DNA from: Burkholderiaceae bacterium
Lineage (GTDB): Bacteria; Pseudomonadota; Gammaproteobacteria; Burkholderiales; Burkholderiaceae_F
NCBI GenBank assembly: GCA_022843955.1
Contig: JALHMQ010000019.1
Coordinates: forward strand, 30,716-94,715
Direction: 5' to 3'
Length of the DNA stretch: 64,000 bases
The notes beneath the pieces are model-generated. The model made no database searches, was not told the origin of the DNA, and saw nothing but the letters and a program-made list of their open reading frames with translations. The position numbers and the translations under genes were made by a program. Below are positions 38,600 to 47,173 of this stretch, piece after piece (positions within the stretch are counted from its first letter, which is position 1; the number at the start of each line of letters is the position of its first letter).

Positions 38600-39321
38600 T
38601 GACTATCGTGGCTTCGCCTTCGGCGGGCACAGGCCTTGCCGCCCTGACGGATCAACTCGAGCAGGGGATAGCGATGGCCGCCAGCACACTGGATCTGCCC
38701 GCCGAAGGGCGACAGGAAGTCGGCAAGGGACACGGTACCGAAGCACTCGGCCCGAGCGACAGCTCGGACAGCGGCAGTGATTTGCAAGGCGTGGGCGGCG
38801 GCGCCGCACATCGACCCGGCGGCATCACGCCGACCGGTCGTGCACTCGGCGACAGCGATCTCGACAGTGACACCGATGCGCAGGGCACCGGCGAGCGCGC
38901 GATGGCTGGTCGCGACAGCGAAGTTGCGGTCGACCACGACATTGGCGTTGACCGCGTGATCGGTGGTGACGAGGCCGGCTTGGGCGGCGGCCTCGATCAG
39001 GCCGAGGAAGCCTGGACCGGGCGTCTGGACGACGACGGTGATTCACTCGCCTCGGACCGTGGCGCGGAGGCTGATGGCGAGGCGATCGACCTGCGCAGCG
39101 GTCGCAATGTGGACGACCTCAGCGCGACAGGCGAGGGCTTGCAGGCAACCGACGCGGCGATTGCCAGCGGGGTCGACGACGACGAACTGATGGATCAGCT
39201 GCGCAGTGGCGACAGCGGCAGCAACAGTGATAGTGACAGTGACAGCGACACCCAATCCGCGGCCGATCGTGGCGCGGCACCGGGGGGTCGCGGCACCGCG
39301 CGTCCGGATGGCGAGCGATGA
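38599..39321 (+). CDS. acidic low-complexity hypothetical protein
   Basis: About 240 codons from a GTG that shares one base with the hrpA stop. The product is rich in Asp, Gly and Ser (GSDLQGVGGGAAHRPGG; GSNSDSDSDSDTQSAAD), with few hydrophobic or aromatic residues, so it would be disordered and very acidic. I recognise no family. It ends in ATGA, overlapping the next frame. The reverse strand is also open in places, and codon usage is not decisive, so it may be a chance frame. Continuous coupling from hrpA through both frames is the main argument for it. Confidence 0.35.
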   Translation: MTIVASPSAGTGLAALTDQLEQGIAMAASTLDLPAEGRQEVGKGHGTEALGPSDSSDSGSDLQGVGGGAAHRPGGITPTGRALGDSDLDSDTDAQGTGERAMAGRDSEVAVDHDIGVDRVIGGDEAGLGGGLDQAEEAWTGRLDDDGDSLASDRGAEADGEAIDLRSGRNVDDLSATGEGLQATDAAIASGVDDDELMDQLRSGDSGSNSDSDSDSDTQSAADRGAAPGGRGTARPDGER

Positions 39322-39779
39322 CGGCGAGCAGCTCGGGCCGCCGCATCCTTCGCCTGCCGACCGACAAAGCCGAGGCAGCGACGCGCGCCGGTCGTGCGCC
39401 GGCACCCAGGATCGCCGGCGATTCTCAGGTCAGCGCGATGGTGCAGTCGGCTGTGGCCGCGTTGGGCGCGCCTGTTGAAGGTGCGCGCAGCCAGGGCAAT
39501 GAACTCAAGCGCCTGCGTCGCCAGGAGCGGCCATCCGACAGTGCCACCGGCAGGGGCGCCGAGCCGGAGCCGGCGGCGCTGGAGCCGCGGCGGCGGCGCA
39601 ACGATGAGAAGGCAGATACGGTGAAGGCGAGCGCTGAGAAGGCGAGCGCTGAGGAGGCGAACGCTGAAGAGGCAAACGCTGAAAAGGCAAACGCTGAAAA
39701 GGCAAACGCTGAAAAGGCAAACGTTGATAAGGCAAACGCTGAAAAGGCAAACGCAGCGGGCAAGCCAGTCCGGCGTTGA
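39318..39779 (+). CDS. basic low-complexity hypothetical protein with KANAE repeats
   Basis: A 153-codon frame whose ATG overlaps the previous stop by four bases. The N-terminal 60 residues are Arg/Ala-rich (MTASSSGRRILRLPTDKAEA). The C-terminal third is made of five-residue units related to KANAE, encoded by a 15-bp tandem repeat, and ends GKPVRR. The repeat part is likely helical and charged. No family is recognised. Unit number in such repeats changes easily. It may bind nucleic acid, but nothing shows this. Its reality as a gene is uncertain. Confidence 0.38.
   Translation: MTASSSGRRILRLPTDKAEAATRAGRAPAPRIAGDSQVSAMVQSAVAALGAPVEGARSQGNELKRLRRQERPSDSATGRGAEPEPAALEPRRRRNDEKADTVKASAEKASAEEANAEEANAEKANAEKANAEKANVDKANAEKANAAGKPVRR
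39624..39755 (+). repeat. 15-bp tandem repeat, about eight units plus a partial
   Basis: Units begin at 39624, 39639, 39654, 39669, 39684, 39699, 39714 and 39729, with a 12-base partial copy from 39744. The core is AAGGCAAACGCTGAA. The first units use GCGAGCGCTGAG, and the seventh has GTTGAT. The unit length keeps the reading frame. Confidence 0.92.
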
Positions 39780-39868
39780 GGCAGCGCGCGTCGGCGTCGG
39801 CGGGCCTGCGGTGCCGCGCGGGTTGGCGCCGGCTCGCCGATGCCACTCGGGGTGTGGTAACAACGCGC

Positions 39869-40327
39869 ATGTCCACTCGCGACCCCGACTCTGCCGCGGC
39901 GGTGCCGACTGCGCCTGACCAGCCCGCGCAGGAACCTGGTGAGCATCGGTCACCGTGGGTGCGTGCGATCTTCCTTGCCGCCGGATCGCTATGCGTGCTG
40001 CTCGGTCTGATCGGCCTGTTCCTGCCGCTGCTGCCGACCACGCCGTTTCTGCTCCTTGCTGCCGCCTGCTACGCGCGCGGCTCGCGCCGGTTTTACGACT
40101 GGCTGCTCGCCAACCGTACCTTCGGCCCGCTGATCCACGAGTGGCGCAAACACCGTTCGATTCCGTACCGGACCAAGATCAGCGCGATCGCCCTGATGAG
40201 CTTCACGCTCGGCATCTCGATCGTGTTCTTCGTGCCGGTCATGTGGGTCAAGGGGCTGCTCGGCGCGATGGGCGTGGGTCTGGCGATCTGGATGTATCGC
40301 ATGCCTTCGCGCGATAGGCCGCGCTGA
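39869..40327 (+). CDS. YbaN-family DUF454 inner-membrane protein
   Basis: About 152 residues from the ATG at 39869. The start was chosen because the upstream frame is Arg-rich and lacks pattern. The DUF454 hallmark is seen in GLIGLFLPLLPTTPFLLLAA and CYARGSRRFYDWLLANRTFG, followed by IHEWRKHRSIPYRTKISAI. There are two to four membrane helices. The function of the family is unknown. The first 35 residues are hydrophilic and disordered. Confidence 0.88.
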   Translation: MSTRDPDSAAAVPTAPDQPAQEPGEHRSPWVRAIFLAAGSLCVLLGLIGLFLPLLPTTPFLLLAAACYARGSRRFYDWLLANRTFGPLIHEWRKHRSIPYRTKISAIALMSFTLGISIVFFVPVMWVKGLLGAMGVGLAIWMYRMPSRDRPR

Positions 40328-40339
40328 GCCGCCGAGGAA

Positions 40340-41269
40340 TCACTCTTGCGCCAGGTCGCGCAGGCGCTGCAGGCGCGCTGGCTCGCGCCGCGCCAAGCCG
40401 GCGTCCTGGCCCAAGACATCAACGGCACACTTGAAGTAGGGGCGAGCCTGCGCCGGGCGGTCGAGGGCCAGCAGCAGTTCGGCAATCTCTTCGAACACGT
40501 ACCCATCCGACGCCCCGGCCTGTACGTAACCGCGCTCGAGTTCGAACTGCAGCCTCAGGGCGGCCTCGAACTCGCCCAGCGAACGCAGGCAGCGTGCGAC
40601 CGCCCAGGTGGCGATGCGACCCTGCGGTTGGCGGCCAGTGGCGTGCCACGCGGCCTCCGCTTCGCGGAACACCGGCAGCGCATCGGCAAAACGCCGCGCG
40701 TCATGCAGGTTCCACGCATGGTTGTTGAGCAACGCTGGCAGCAGCGCGCGCGCCTTGGCATCGGTCGAGCGGCGCGCCAGATCGATACCGCGCGCGGTCC
40801 ATTGCGCGCCTTCGTCTCCGGAGACGACGATCGGCAGCATGTGCGCCGCGTCGACCGCGAGTCCGTCGAGCGGGGGCGTGCTGGTGGCGGCAAGCTGCCA
40901 TGCCTCGATGAACAAGGCCTTTGCACTTGCCTTGTCGCCCGAGGAATTGAATGTGCGGCCCCGTTCGAGCAGGTAGCGCACGCGTGGCCGCGGACCTGCA
41001 CTCGGCAGCGCCTGCCGCACCTCGTCGAGCAGCGCATGCGCTTCGCTGAAGCGGCGGCGCAGCGAGAACGTGCGGGCGATTTGCGTCAGCAATTCGAGGC
41101 GAATGTCATCTTGGGCTGCGCCCAGCGCGCTGCGGAAGCGTTGTTCGCTGGCGGCAGCATCCGCGTACTCCCACATCGTGTCGATGTCGAGCGCCCGCGC
41201 CGTCGGCGGCGCCAGCAGTAACGCGCAGACGAAAAGCGCTCGCACTACCGGCGGGCGCGGGTAGGTCAC
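40340..41269 (-). CDS. exported TPR-like repeat protein
   Basis: About 309 residues from a GTG at 41269, with a GTG at 41245 also possible. A signal peptide reads VVRALFVCALLLAPPTARAL. The mature protein is all-helical with repeated pairs such as ARTFSLRRRFSEAHALLDEV and CLRSLGEFEAALRLQFELER, typical of tetratricopeptide repeats. It probably acts in the periplasm as a scaffold. The frame stays open far upstream through the next gene, but that extension is not natural. It lies downstream of a lipoprotein gene on the same strand. Confidence 0.65.
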   Translation of the reverse strand: MTYPRPPVVRALFVCALLLAPPTARALDIDTMWEYADAAASEQRFRSALGAAQDDIRLELLTQIARTFSLRRRFSEAHALLDEVRQALPSAGPRPRVRYLLERGRTFNSSGDKASAKALFIEAWQLAATSTPPLDGLAVDAAHMLPIVVSGDEGAQWTARGIDLARRSTDAKARALLPALLNNHAWNLHDARRFADALPVFREAEAAWHATGRQPQGRIATWAVARCLRSLGEFEAALRLQFELERGYVQAGASDGYVFEEIAELLLALDRPAQARPYFKCAVDVLGQDAGLARREPARLQRLRDLAQE

Positions 41270-41340
41270 TATCCGCCGCCCTGGCTCAGGTTGCTGACGT
41301 TGCACCTCGATGGTCGAGGTCGCTGATTCATCCTGCTGGT

Positions 41341-41931
41341 TCAGGTGATGGGCCCGCGCGTGCGTCCGTGCGGCGAGCGTTCCTGCGTGCCGGGGCCGTC
41401 TTCGATTTTGAAGCGGAAGTCCTTCACCAGTTGGCCGTCGATGTACACACGGATCGCGTGCGCACCGATCGGATCGCCGGGCGCGTAGCGCCACTCGTTG
41501 GCGATGAAGCCCACGCGAGTGGGCACGATGCGCTCGGTGACCGCAGTCTTGCGGTCGGGCGAGATGGTGTAGATGCCCATGGTCTCGCCCGGTCCCCAGT
41601 TGTCGAGCGGTATCGGCAGCTCGAACTCCTCGCGCCACACGACGGTCGGCTTGTCGGTCTTGAAGATGATGTACCAGCCGTAGGGCGCGGCGGTGATGGC
41701 CGGGAAGTTGTTGGTCTCGAACAGAACGCGGCGGCCGGTGGGGTCGGCGCCAAATACACCGAACTGTGCCGAGACGACGCTCAGCGGCGCCGACTTGAGG
41801 TTGGCCCCCGGTGCACCGGGGGCAGCAGCGGGCGGCTCCGCCGAACCGCCGCCCGAGGCGGCACAACTCGCCAGGACGGCGACGCTCAGCAGCCCGGTAA
41901 ACAGAGCGGCGGCAGGATGACGGCTTGACAT
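41341..41931 (-). CDS. lipoprotein of unknown function
   Basis: About 196 residues from the ATG at 41931. A lipoprotein signal peptide has the lipobox LASC in SVAVLASCAASGGG, with the Cys near residue 22, then a Gly/Ala/Pro-rich spacer. The mature domain has beta-rich stretches (FGVFGADPTGRRVLFETNNF; YGWYIIFKTDKPTVVWREEF; VRVYIDGQLVKDFRFKIED), which could be an immunoglobulin-like fold. The spacing between this gene and the TPR gene is about 70 bases. I do not recognise the family. Confidence 0.72.
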   Translation of the reverse strand: MSSRHPAAALFTGLLSVAVLASCAASGGGSAEPPAAAPGAPGANLKSAPLSVVSAQFGVFGADPTGRRVLFETNNFPAITAAPYGWYIIFKTDKPTVVWREEFELPIPLDNWGPGETMGIYTISPDRKTAVTERIVPTRVGFIANEWRYAPGDPIGAHAIRVYIDGQLVKDFRFKIEDGPGTQERSPHGRTRGPIT

Positions 41932-42244
41932 GTGTTCGACCTCCGGGCGACCAGCGTCGCATGAGACTGCGATGTGGACCTTGATGGCCATGGTGCCGGA
42001 GCAGCAAAGGCAGTCGGCCGTGACAGGGACCGCGAGACCGACTCAAGGTGCGGACCAATTTCTAGCACAGGTGATCGCCATTGACGGTGCCACACGTGCC
42101 GATCCGTGACATCCCGACAGCGAGAATCGTGCCGGCCGCAGTTCCGCTCAGCGGGCGATCGGCAACCGGCAGTCAGGTCAGAGATGCGACATCGGCCCGC
42201 ACGGCGGGCGCCATGCAGGCCGTGGTCAACCGGTGCGGAGGACC

Positions 42245-44176
42245 TTACTGCTGTTGCTGGAACTTGCTGCCACGCGGCGGTTCAGCACGCGGCGGTTCTG
42301 CGCGTGGTGATTCCGCGCGTGGCGATTCGACCCGTGGCGGCTCGGCGCGCTGCGGCGGCGCGACGCGAGTCGGGGCCTCGACCTGCGGCGCGCGGGGCGC
42401 CGGTGCCTCGACGCGCGGCGGCGCGACGCGCACCGGGGGTGCAACCTGCTCGAACTTGGACGACGGCGTTGTCGCACGCGGTGCACTGACTGTTGGCGGC
42501 GGAGCGGGCGGTTCCGGTCTGACGAACTCCGGCCGCGGAGCCGGTTGCGCGCGGACCGGCGCTTCCGGCATGACTTGCGGGCGCCGTGCGGGCGGATCGA
42601 TGTCGCGGCGCATCGACGGTGCTGCTTGCGGCGCCGGCTGCGGGCGAACCACGGTGTCGGGCGCTGGCGCGGTCAGGTCGGCCGGCGGGCGCGGCACGTT
42701 GAACTTGCTGCCGGCGGGAGGAGTGGCCGTTCCGGGGGCAGGTTGCGGCCGCACGATGTCCTGTCCCGGCGGGGTGAAGGCCGGCCGACCGTCGGCTCGG
42801 CTGCCGCCGTTCGGACCACGCGGCGTGTCGACACCCCGCTTGATGCCTTCGCTGAGCGAAGGCGGCGGCGTGGGGCGACCGACGAACTGGGTCGCCTCGG
42901 GCGGCGGCGTGCGCAGCACGCGGCGGATCGGTTCCTGGCGCGCGATGGCGTCGTTGGGCACCCAGGTCGAAGTGCGCGGGTTCTGGTGGACGTAGCGCGG
43001 CGGCGGGTTGATGCGCCCGTAGTTGATGTTGCCGACATGCTGGTAGTTCAGCCCGGTGATGTAGCGACGGTTGTAGCGATACGGCGGGATATAGACCTCG
43101 CGCGGACCGAGCGGGAACCAGCCGACTGAGCCGAAGCCAATGCTCACGCTGACGCCAGGCGCGCCATACCAGGCCACCAGGGCCGGCGCGTAGACCGGAC
43201 GAGCCACGTAGGCGCCCGGTACCCAACCCCACACCCCACCGACCACCGCCCAGCGGCCGTAGTGGAACGGCGCAAAGCCCCAGGGCGCCTCGTCGATCCA
43301 GGTCCATCCCCACGGGGCGACATACGCCCAGCGACCGTGGCGATAGGGCGCCCAGCCGACCGGCACCGCGCTCGGGAACCAGACGGTGCCGTATTCGGGT
43401 ACGCGGCGCCACGTGCCGTGGTCGTCGAGAGCCTCGACGCCGGTGGTCTCCGGCGACACGTAGCGCGTGCTCGCAAGGGCGTCGTCGCGACGCTCGCGGC
43501 TGGCAACCCAGTCGTCAAAGGTGTCAGGCGCCAGTTGCACCAGGGTGAAGCCGGTACCTGGGGCCGTGCCGAACTCGCCGCGCTGGCCGCTGCGAACGGC
43601 AAACGTGGAACGGCCCGAGGCGATTCGCGCGGCACCGACGTGGACGCTGAGCGCGGTGATGCCGGCGGCGCGGTCCACGTCGACGCGGTAACGGCCGACG
43701 TCATCGAGCACGATGCGCTCGCGCGGGGTGATGAGATCTATCTCGGGCAAAAGCTCGCGGCTGCGCACACGCAGCGCGACGGTGCCGCGTTGGACGACGA
43801 TCTGGATCACCTCGTCATCAACGCGGGTGAAGTCGACGTCGCTGTCGGCGTCCAGGCGCACGGCAAGCGAGCCGATGCGCACTTCGGCCCGCGCCACCGG
43901 GCCGGTGCTCAGCCGCTGACCGGAGGTCAGTGGCCAGTTCAGCGAGGCCGGTTGCTGCTCGTTGGTCTGCAGGTCGGTTTGGGTGACCGGGCCGGACAGC
44001 AGGCCGATCTTGCCGACACGCGCCGGTGGGGTGGCGATCTCGTCGTCGGCGTCATTGCTGTGCGCCGGCGGTGCGCCGACTGCGCAGCCCACGACCAGAA
44101 GCGTCGCCAGCGCCTGCGACAGCGCGCGCGTCAGACGCAGGCCGAGGGAGTCGGGGATGAAGCGGGTCGTTGTCAT
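42245..44176 (-). CDS. FecR-like, DUF6600-type exported protein with Pro-rich tail
   Basis: About 643 residues from the ATG at 44176, which follows GAGG by seven bases. A signal peptide contains ATLLVVGCAVGAPPAHS. A FecR-like region (LRLDADSDVDFTR-type, SGQRLSTGPVARAEVRIGSL) is followed by a Tyr/Trp/Gly-rich DUF6600 block with WFPSAVPVGWAPYRHGRWAY and WTWIDEAPWGFAPFHYGRWA. The last 200 residues are low-complexity Pro/Arg/Glu, ending RAEPPRAEPPRGSKFQQQQ. It is probably a periplasmic or outer-membrane-associated protein of unknown function. It is divergent from the beta-propeller gene. Confidence 0.8.
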   Translation of the reverse strand: MTTTRFIPDSLGLRLTRALSQALATLLVVGCAVGAPPAHSNDADDEIATPPARVGKIGLLSGPVTQTDLQTNEQQPASLNWPLTSGQRLSTGPVARAEVRIGSLAVRLDADSDVDFTRVDDEVIQIVVQRGTVALRVRSRELLPEIDLITPRERIVLDDVGRYRVDVDRAAGITALSVHVGAARIASGRSTFAVRSGQRGEFGTAPGTGFTLVQLAPDTFDDWVASRERRDDALASTRYVSPETTGVEALDDHGTWRRVPEYGTVWFPSAVPVGWAPYRHGRWAYVAPWGWTWIDEAPWGFAPFHYGRWAVVGGVWGWVPGAYVARPVYAPALVAWYGAPGVSVSIGFGSVGWFPLGPREVYIPPYRYNRRYITGLNYQHVGNINYGRINPPPRYVHQNPRTSTWVPNDAIARQEPIRRVLRTPPPEATQFVGRPTPPPSLSEGIKRGVDTPRGPNGGSRADGRPAFTPPGQDIVRPQPAPGTATPPAGSKFNVPRPPADLTAPAPDTVVRPQPAPQAAPSMRRDIDPPARRPQVMPEAPVRAQPAPRPEFVRPEPPAPPPTVSAPRATTPSSKFEQVAPPVRVAPPRVEAPAPRAPQVEAPTRVAPPQRAEPPRVESPRAESPRAEPPRAEPPRGSKFQQQQ

Positions 44177-44346
44177 TGCTTTCCTCATGGCCGGGAAACG
44201 GCTGATGTGAACCCGTCCGGTCAACGGATCGTGCTGATGCAGCGTGGACAGGCGAAACATCTGGTTGCAGGTGGCAGCTCCTCGATTCCAGCGCGCAGCC
44301 CGTGGCTAGAATGCCTGATTGGTGACAACTACGGATGTCCTGGTCC

Positions 44347-45345
44347 ATGAGTCTGATCTTCCGCTCGCTTCTTGGTTCGCTCGCGGTGCTTGGTTTCGCC
44401 TCGGCGGCGCTGTACGGGGGGGCGGCGGCGGCCAGCGTCGTCGTCGTGCTCAATTCGGGCGAGGCGTCGGTCAGCTTGATCGACCCCGCCACGCGCAAGG
44501 AGCTCAAGCGGTTCGAAGTGGGCAAGGAGCCGCACCATCTGATGCGCACGCCGGACGGTCATTCACTGATCGTTGGTAATGCGGTCAGCAACGACCTGCA
44601 TTTTCTGGACCCGACGACCGGCGTTGTCCAGCGGCGGATGCGCAACATCCCCGATCCGTACCAGCTCGGCTATTCGCCCGATCGCAAATGGTTCGTGACC
44701 GCGGCGCTGCGGCTCGATCGGATCGACGTGTATGCCGTGCAGGGCGAGGGTCCGACGAAGTCGTTCCTACCGGTCAAGCAGCTGAAGGTGCCCGATGCGC
44801 CCAGCCATCTCGTGTTCTCGGCTGACAGCCAGTTCGTCTTCGCGACCTTGCAGGACAGCTTCGAGGTTGTTGCGGTGCGTCTCGCCGACCAGACCGTGGC
44901 CTGGAAGTTGAAGGTGGGCGATCTGCCGGCCGGCATCTGGATGACGCCGGATGATCGACATCTGCTGGTCGGTGTGATGGGCAAGGACTACGTCGAAGTG
45001 ATCGATTGGCGCGCGCAGAAGTCGGTGCGGCAGATCAAGACGGGCAAGGGCGCCCACAACTTCCGCCCGCTCGGTGACGGCCGGCACGTGCTGGTCAGCA
45101 ACCGGGTCGAGAATACTGTGAGCGTGATCGACATGCTGACGCTGGAGAAGAAGCGTGACATCAAGGTGCCCAATGGCCCCGACTGCATGGAGGTAACTGC
45201 CGACGGCAAGCACTTGTGGGTCACGCAGCGCTGGTCCAAGTCGGTGGCGGTGGTTGACATCGTCAATGGCAACGTGATCGAGACGATTGCGGTGGGCAAG
45301 TCGCCGCACGGGATCTATCTGACCCACAGCGCGCCCTGGCGGTGA
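44347..45345 (+). CDS. exported YncE-like beta-propeller protein
   Basis: About 332 residues from the ATG at 44347 with a signal peptide (LLGSLAVLGFASAALYGGAA). The mature protein has seven-bladed propeller repeats with motifs such as ASVSLIDPATRKELKRFEVG, NTVSVIDMLTLEKKRDIKVP and SVAVVDIVNGNVIETIAVGK. This matches YncE/cytochrome-d1-like proteins, which bind ligands or DNA in the periplasm; no haem ligands are evident. It overlaps nothing but is only four bases from the deacetylase gene, so they are co-transcribed. Confidence 0.87.
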   Translation: MSLIFRSLLGSLAVLGFASAALYGGAAAASVVVVLNSGEASVSLIDPATRKELKRFEVGKEPHHLMRTPDGHSLIVGNAVSNDLHFLDPTTGVVQRRMRNIPDPYQLGYSPDRKWFVTAALRLDRIDVYAVQGEGPTKSFLPVKQLKVPDAPSHLVFSADSQFVFATLQDSFEVVAVRLADQTVAWKLKVGDLPAGIWMTPDDRHLLVGVMGKDYVEVIDWRAQKSVRQIKTGKGAHNFRPLGDGRHVLVSNRVENTVSVIDMLTLEKKRDIKVPNGPDCMEVTADGKHLWVTQRWSKSVAVVDIVNGNVIETIAVGKSPHGIYLTHSAPWR

Positions 45346-45349
45346 CTGC

Positions 45350-46186
45350 ATGCGGCTAAGGCTTTTGGCGATCGCATCGAGCGCGCTGGTCGCGCTCTCT
45401 CAGCCGCCGGTGCACGCCTCGACAGCGGTTCTGCCGCCCTGTAACGGTGCCGTTTACCTCACGCTCGATACCGGCAACATGCGCGACGCTGAACGGATCG
45501 CCCAGATCCTGCGCAAGCATGAGGTCAAGGCGACGTTCTTTCTCGCCAATGAGCGCACGCCGCGCGGTGATTACGCGCTCGATCCCGCCTGGTCAGGCTA
45601 CTGGAAGGCGCGGGTCGACGAGGGCCATGCCTTCGGCACCCACACGTGGCGCCACGGTCGACTGCTGGGCGACGAAGCAGACGGCGCAGTGCGCTACCGG
45701 CCGCAGTTCGGGGAGGCGGCCGGACGAACGGCGCGCCTGAGCGCCGCGCAGTGGTGCGGCGAGCTGCAGCGGGTCGGTGCCGCATTCGAGTCAATGACCG
45801 GACAGGCGCTCGATCCACTGTGGCGCGCGCCCGGGGGACACGTCACGCGCAATGCGCTGGCAAGTGCGCAGTCCTGTGGTTTCGCCCATGTGGCCTGGGC
45901 GCCGGCCGGCTTTCTCGGCGATGAACTGCCTTCGGACAAGTACCCCAACGATCGCCTGCTGGCGCAAGCACTGCGCGATGTGCGCGATGGCGACATCCTG
46001 ATGGCACACCTGGGCATCTGGTCGCGTGTCGACCCGTTCGCGCCGATGCTCGATCCGCTGATCGCCGGCCTGCGCAAGCGCGGCTTGTGCCTGCAAACCC
46101 TGCGCGAGCATCCGCAGTTTGCGGTGCCGCCCAACGTCGCGCGGCAGATCTCGCCGACGCGGCCGGCGGCCAAGCCTGCGTCCTGA
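45350..46186 (+). CDS. exported polysaccharide deacetylase-family protein
   Basis: A 278-residue protein with a signal peptide ending near PPVHASTAV. The NodB-type catalytic region shows VYLTLDTGNMRDAERIAQIL with Asp, VKATFFLANER, and HAFGTHTWRHGRLLGD with the metal His pair. Motif 1 reads TLDTGN, not TFDDG, so only one Asp is present: activity is plausible but unproven. It probably acts on a cell-wall or surface glycan. It lies between the propeller gene and the sterol-desaturase gene. Confidence 0.82.
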   Translation: MRLRLLAIASSALVALSQPPVHASTAVLPPCNGAVYLTLDTGNMRDAERIAQILRKHEVKATFFLANERTPRGDYALDPAWSGYWKARVDEGHAFGTHTWRHGRLLGDEADGAVRYRPQFGEAAGRTARLSAAQWCGELQRVGAAFESMTGQALDPLWRAPGGHVTRNALASAQSCGFAHVAWAPAGFLGDELPSDKYPNDRLLAQALRDVRDGDILMAHLGIWSRVDPFAPMLDPLIAGLRKRGLCLQTLREHPQFAVPPNVARQISPTRPAAKPAS

Positions 46187-46207
46187 TCCCACGCTGAACC
46201 TCGGTCG

Positions 46208-47173
46208 ATGATGCTCGACACCCTGCAACGCGGCTTCGATGCTGCCCAGACCTGGCTGTTCGAGACGGTCGTGCAGCCTGTCATCTATCAGATGGGCTGG
46301 ATGGCTCATCTGGAGGACGCCTATAGCGCAACCGAATGGTTCCTGCTGGGCGCCGCGCAGGTCGTGATCCTTTTCCTGCTGTTGCGCCCGCTCGAAGCGC
46401 GTTTTCCGGCCGAGCGCTGGGCGGACCGGGGCGGCACCGGGGTCGATGTGATCTACACGCTGTTGCATCGACTCGGCTTGTTCCCGCTGGCGGCCTTTGT
46501 CATCCTGACTCCGCTGTTCGATCAGGCGGCACAGGGGCTGCGTGCTCTGGACTTCACGCCCTTCGCCCTCGACGCTGTGTGGCCCGGTGTGACCGACATC
46601 CCGCTGGTCAGCTTCCTGCTCTATCTGGTCGTCCTCGACCTTCTCGACTACTGGCTGCATCGCGGCCAGCACGGCCTGCGCTGGTGGTGGGCACTTCATG
46701 CGCTGCATCACTCGCAGCGCAAGATGTCCTTCTGGACGGACGACCGCAACCATCTGCTCGATGACGTGATCGTCGACCTGGTCAAGGCGGCGGTGGCGCT
46801 GGCCATTGGCGTCGAGCCCGGCCAGTTCGTGGCATTGGTGATCGCGGCCCGCGTTCTGCAGAGCCTGCAGCATGCCAATCTGGCCTGGTCGTTCGGGCCC
46901 CTGGGGCGCGTGTTCGTCAGTCCGCTGTTCCACCGGCGCCACCACGCGATTGGCTTCGGCCACGAAGGCAGCCGAGCCGGCTGCAATTTCGCCGTGCTGC
47001 TGCCCGTGTGGGACGTGCTGTTCAAGACGGCTGACTATCGGCCGGCGGTCGAGCCGACCGGGATCCGCGACCAGCTTCCGGGGCCGGCGGGTTCCGGGCG
47101 CGACTACGGCGACGGCTTCTGGTCGCAACAATGGCTCGGCCTCAAGCGGCTGGCACGCGCGGAGATACCATGA
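46208..47173 (+). CDS. sterol desaturase/fatty acid hydroxylase-family membrane protein
   Basis: A 321-residue integral membrane protein. It has several hydrophobic segments, for example WFLLGAAQVVILFLLLRPLE. The diiron histidine clusters are seen as HRGQH, HALHH and HRRHH in order, as in the fatty acid hydroxylase superfamily. It probably hydroxylates or desaturates a lipid using oxygen. Its stop overlaps the start of the MoCF-domain gene (ATGA), so the two are coupled. The substrate is unknown. Confidence 0.9.
   Translation: MMLDTLQRGFDAAQTWLFETVVQPVIYQMGWMAHLEDAYSATEWFLLGAAQVVILFLLLRPLEARFPAERWADRGGTGVDVIYTLLHRLGLFPLAAFVILTPLFDQAAQGLRALDFTPFALDAVWPGVTDIPLVSFLLYLVVLDLLDYWLHRGQHGLRWWWALHALHHSQRKMSFWTDDRNHLLDDVIVDLVKAAVALAIGVEPGQFVALVIAARVLQSLQHANLAWSFGPLGRVFVSPLFHRRHHAIGFGHEGSRAGCNFAVLLPVWDVLFKTADYRPAVEPTGIRDQLPGPAGSGRDYGDGFWSQQWLGLKRLARAEIP

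Noticed and set aside
41270..42058. Long open frame joined to the TPR protein
   Set aside because: It runs through the lipoprotein gene in another frame and has no pattern. The signal peptide near 41245-41269 fixes the start.
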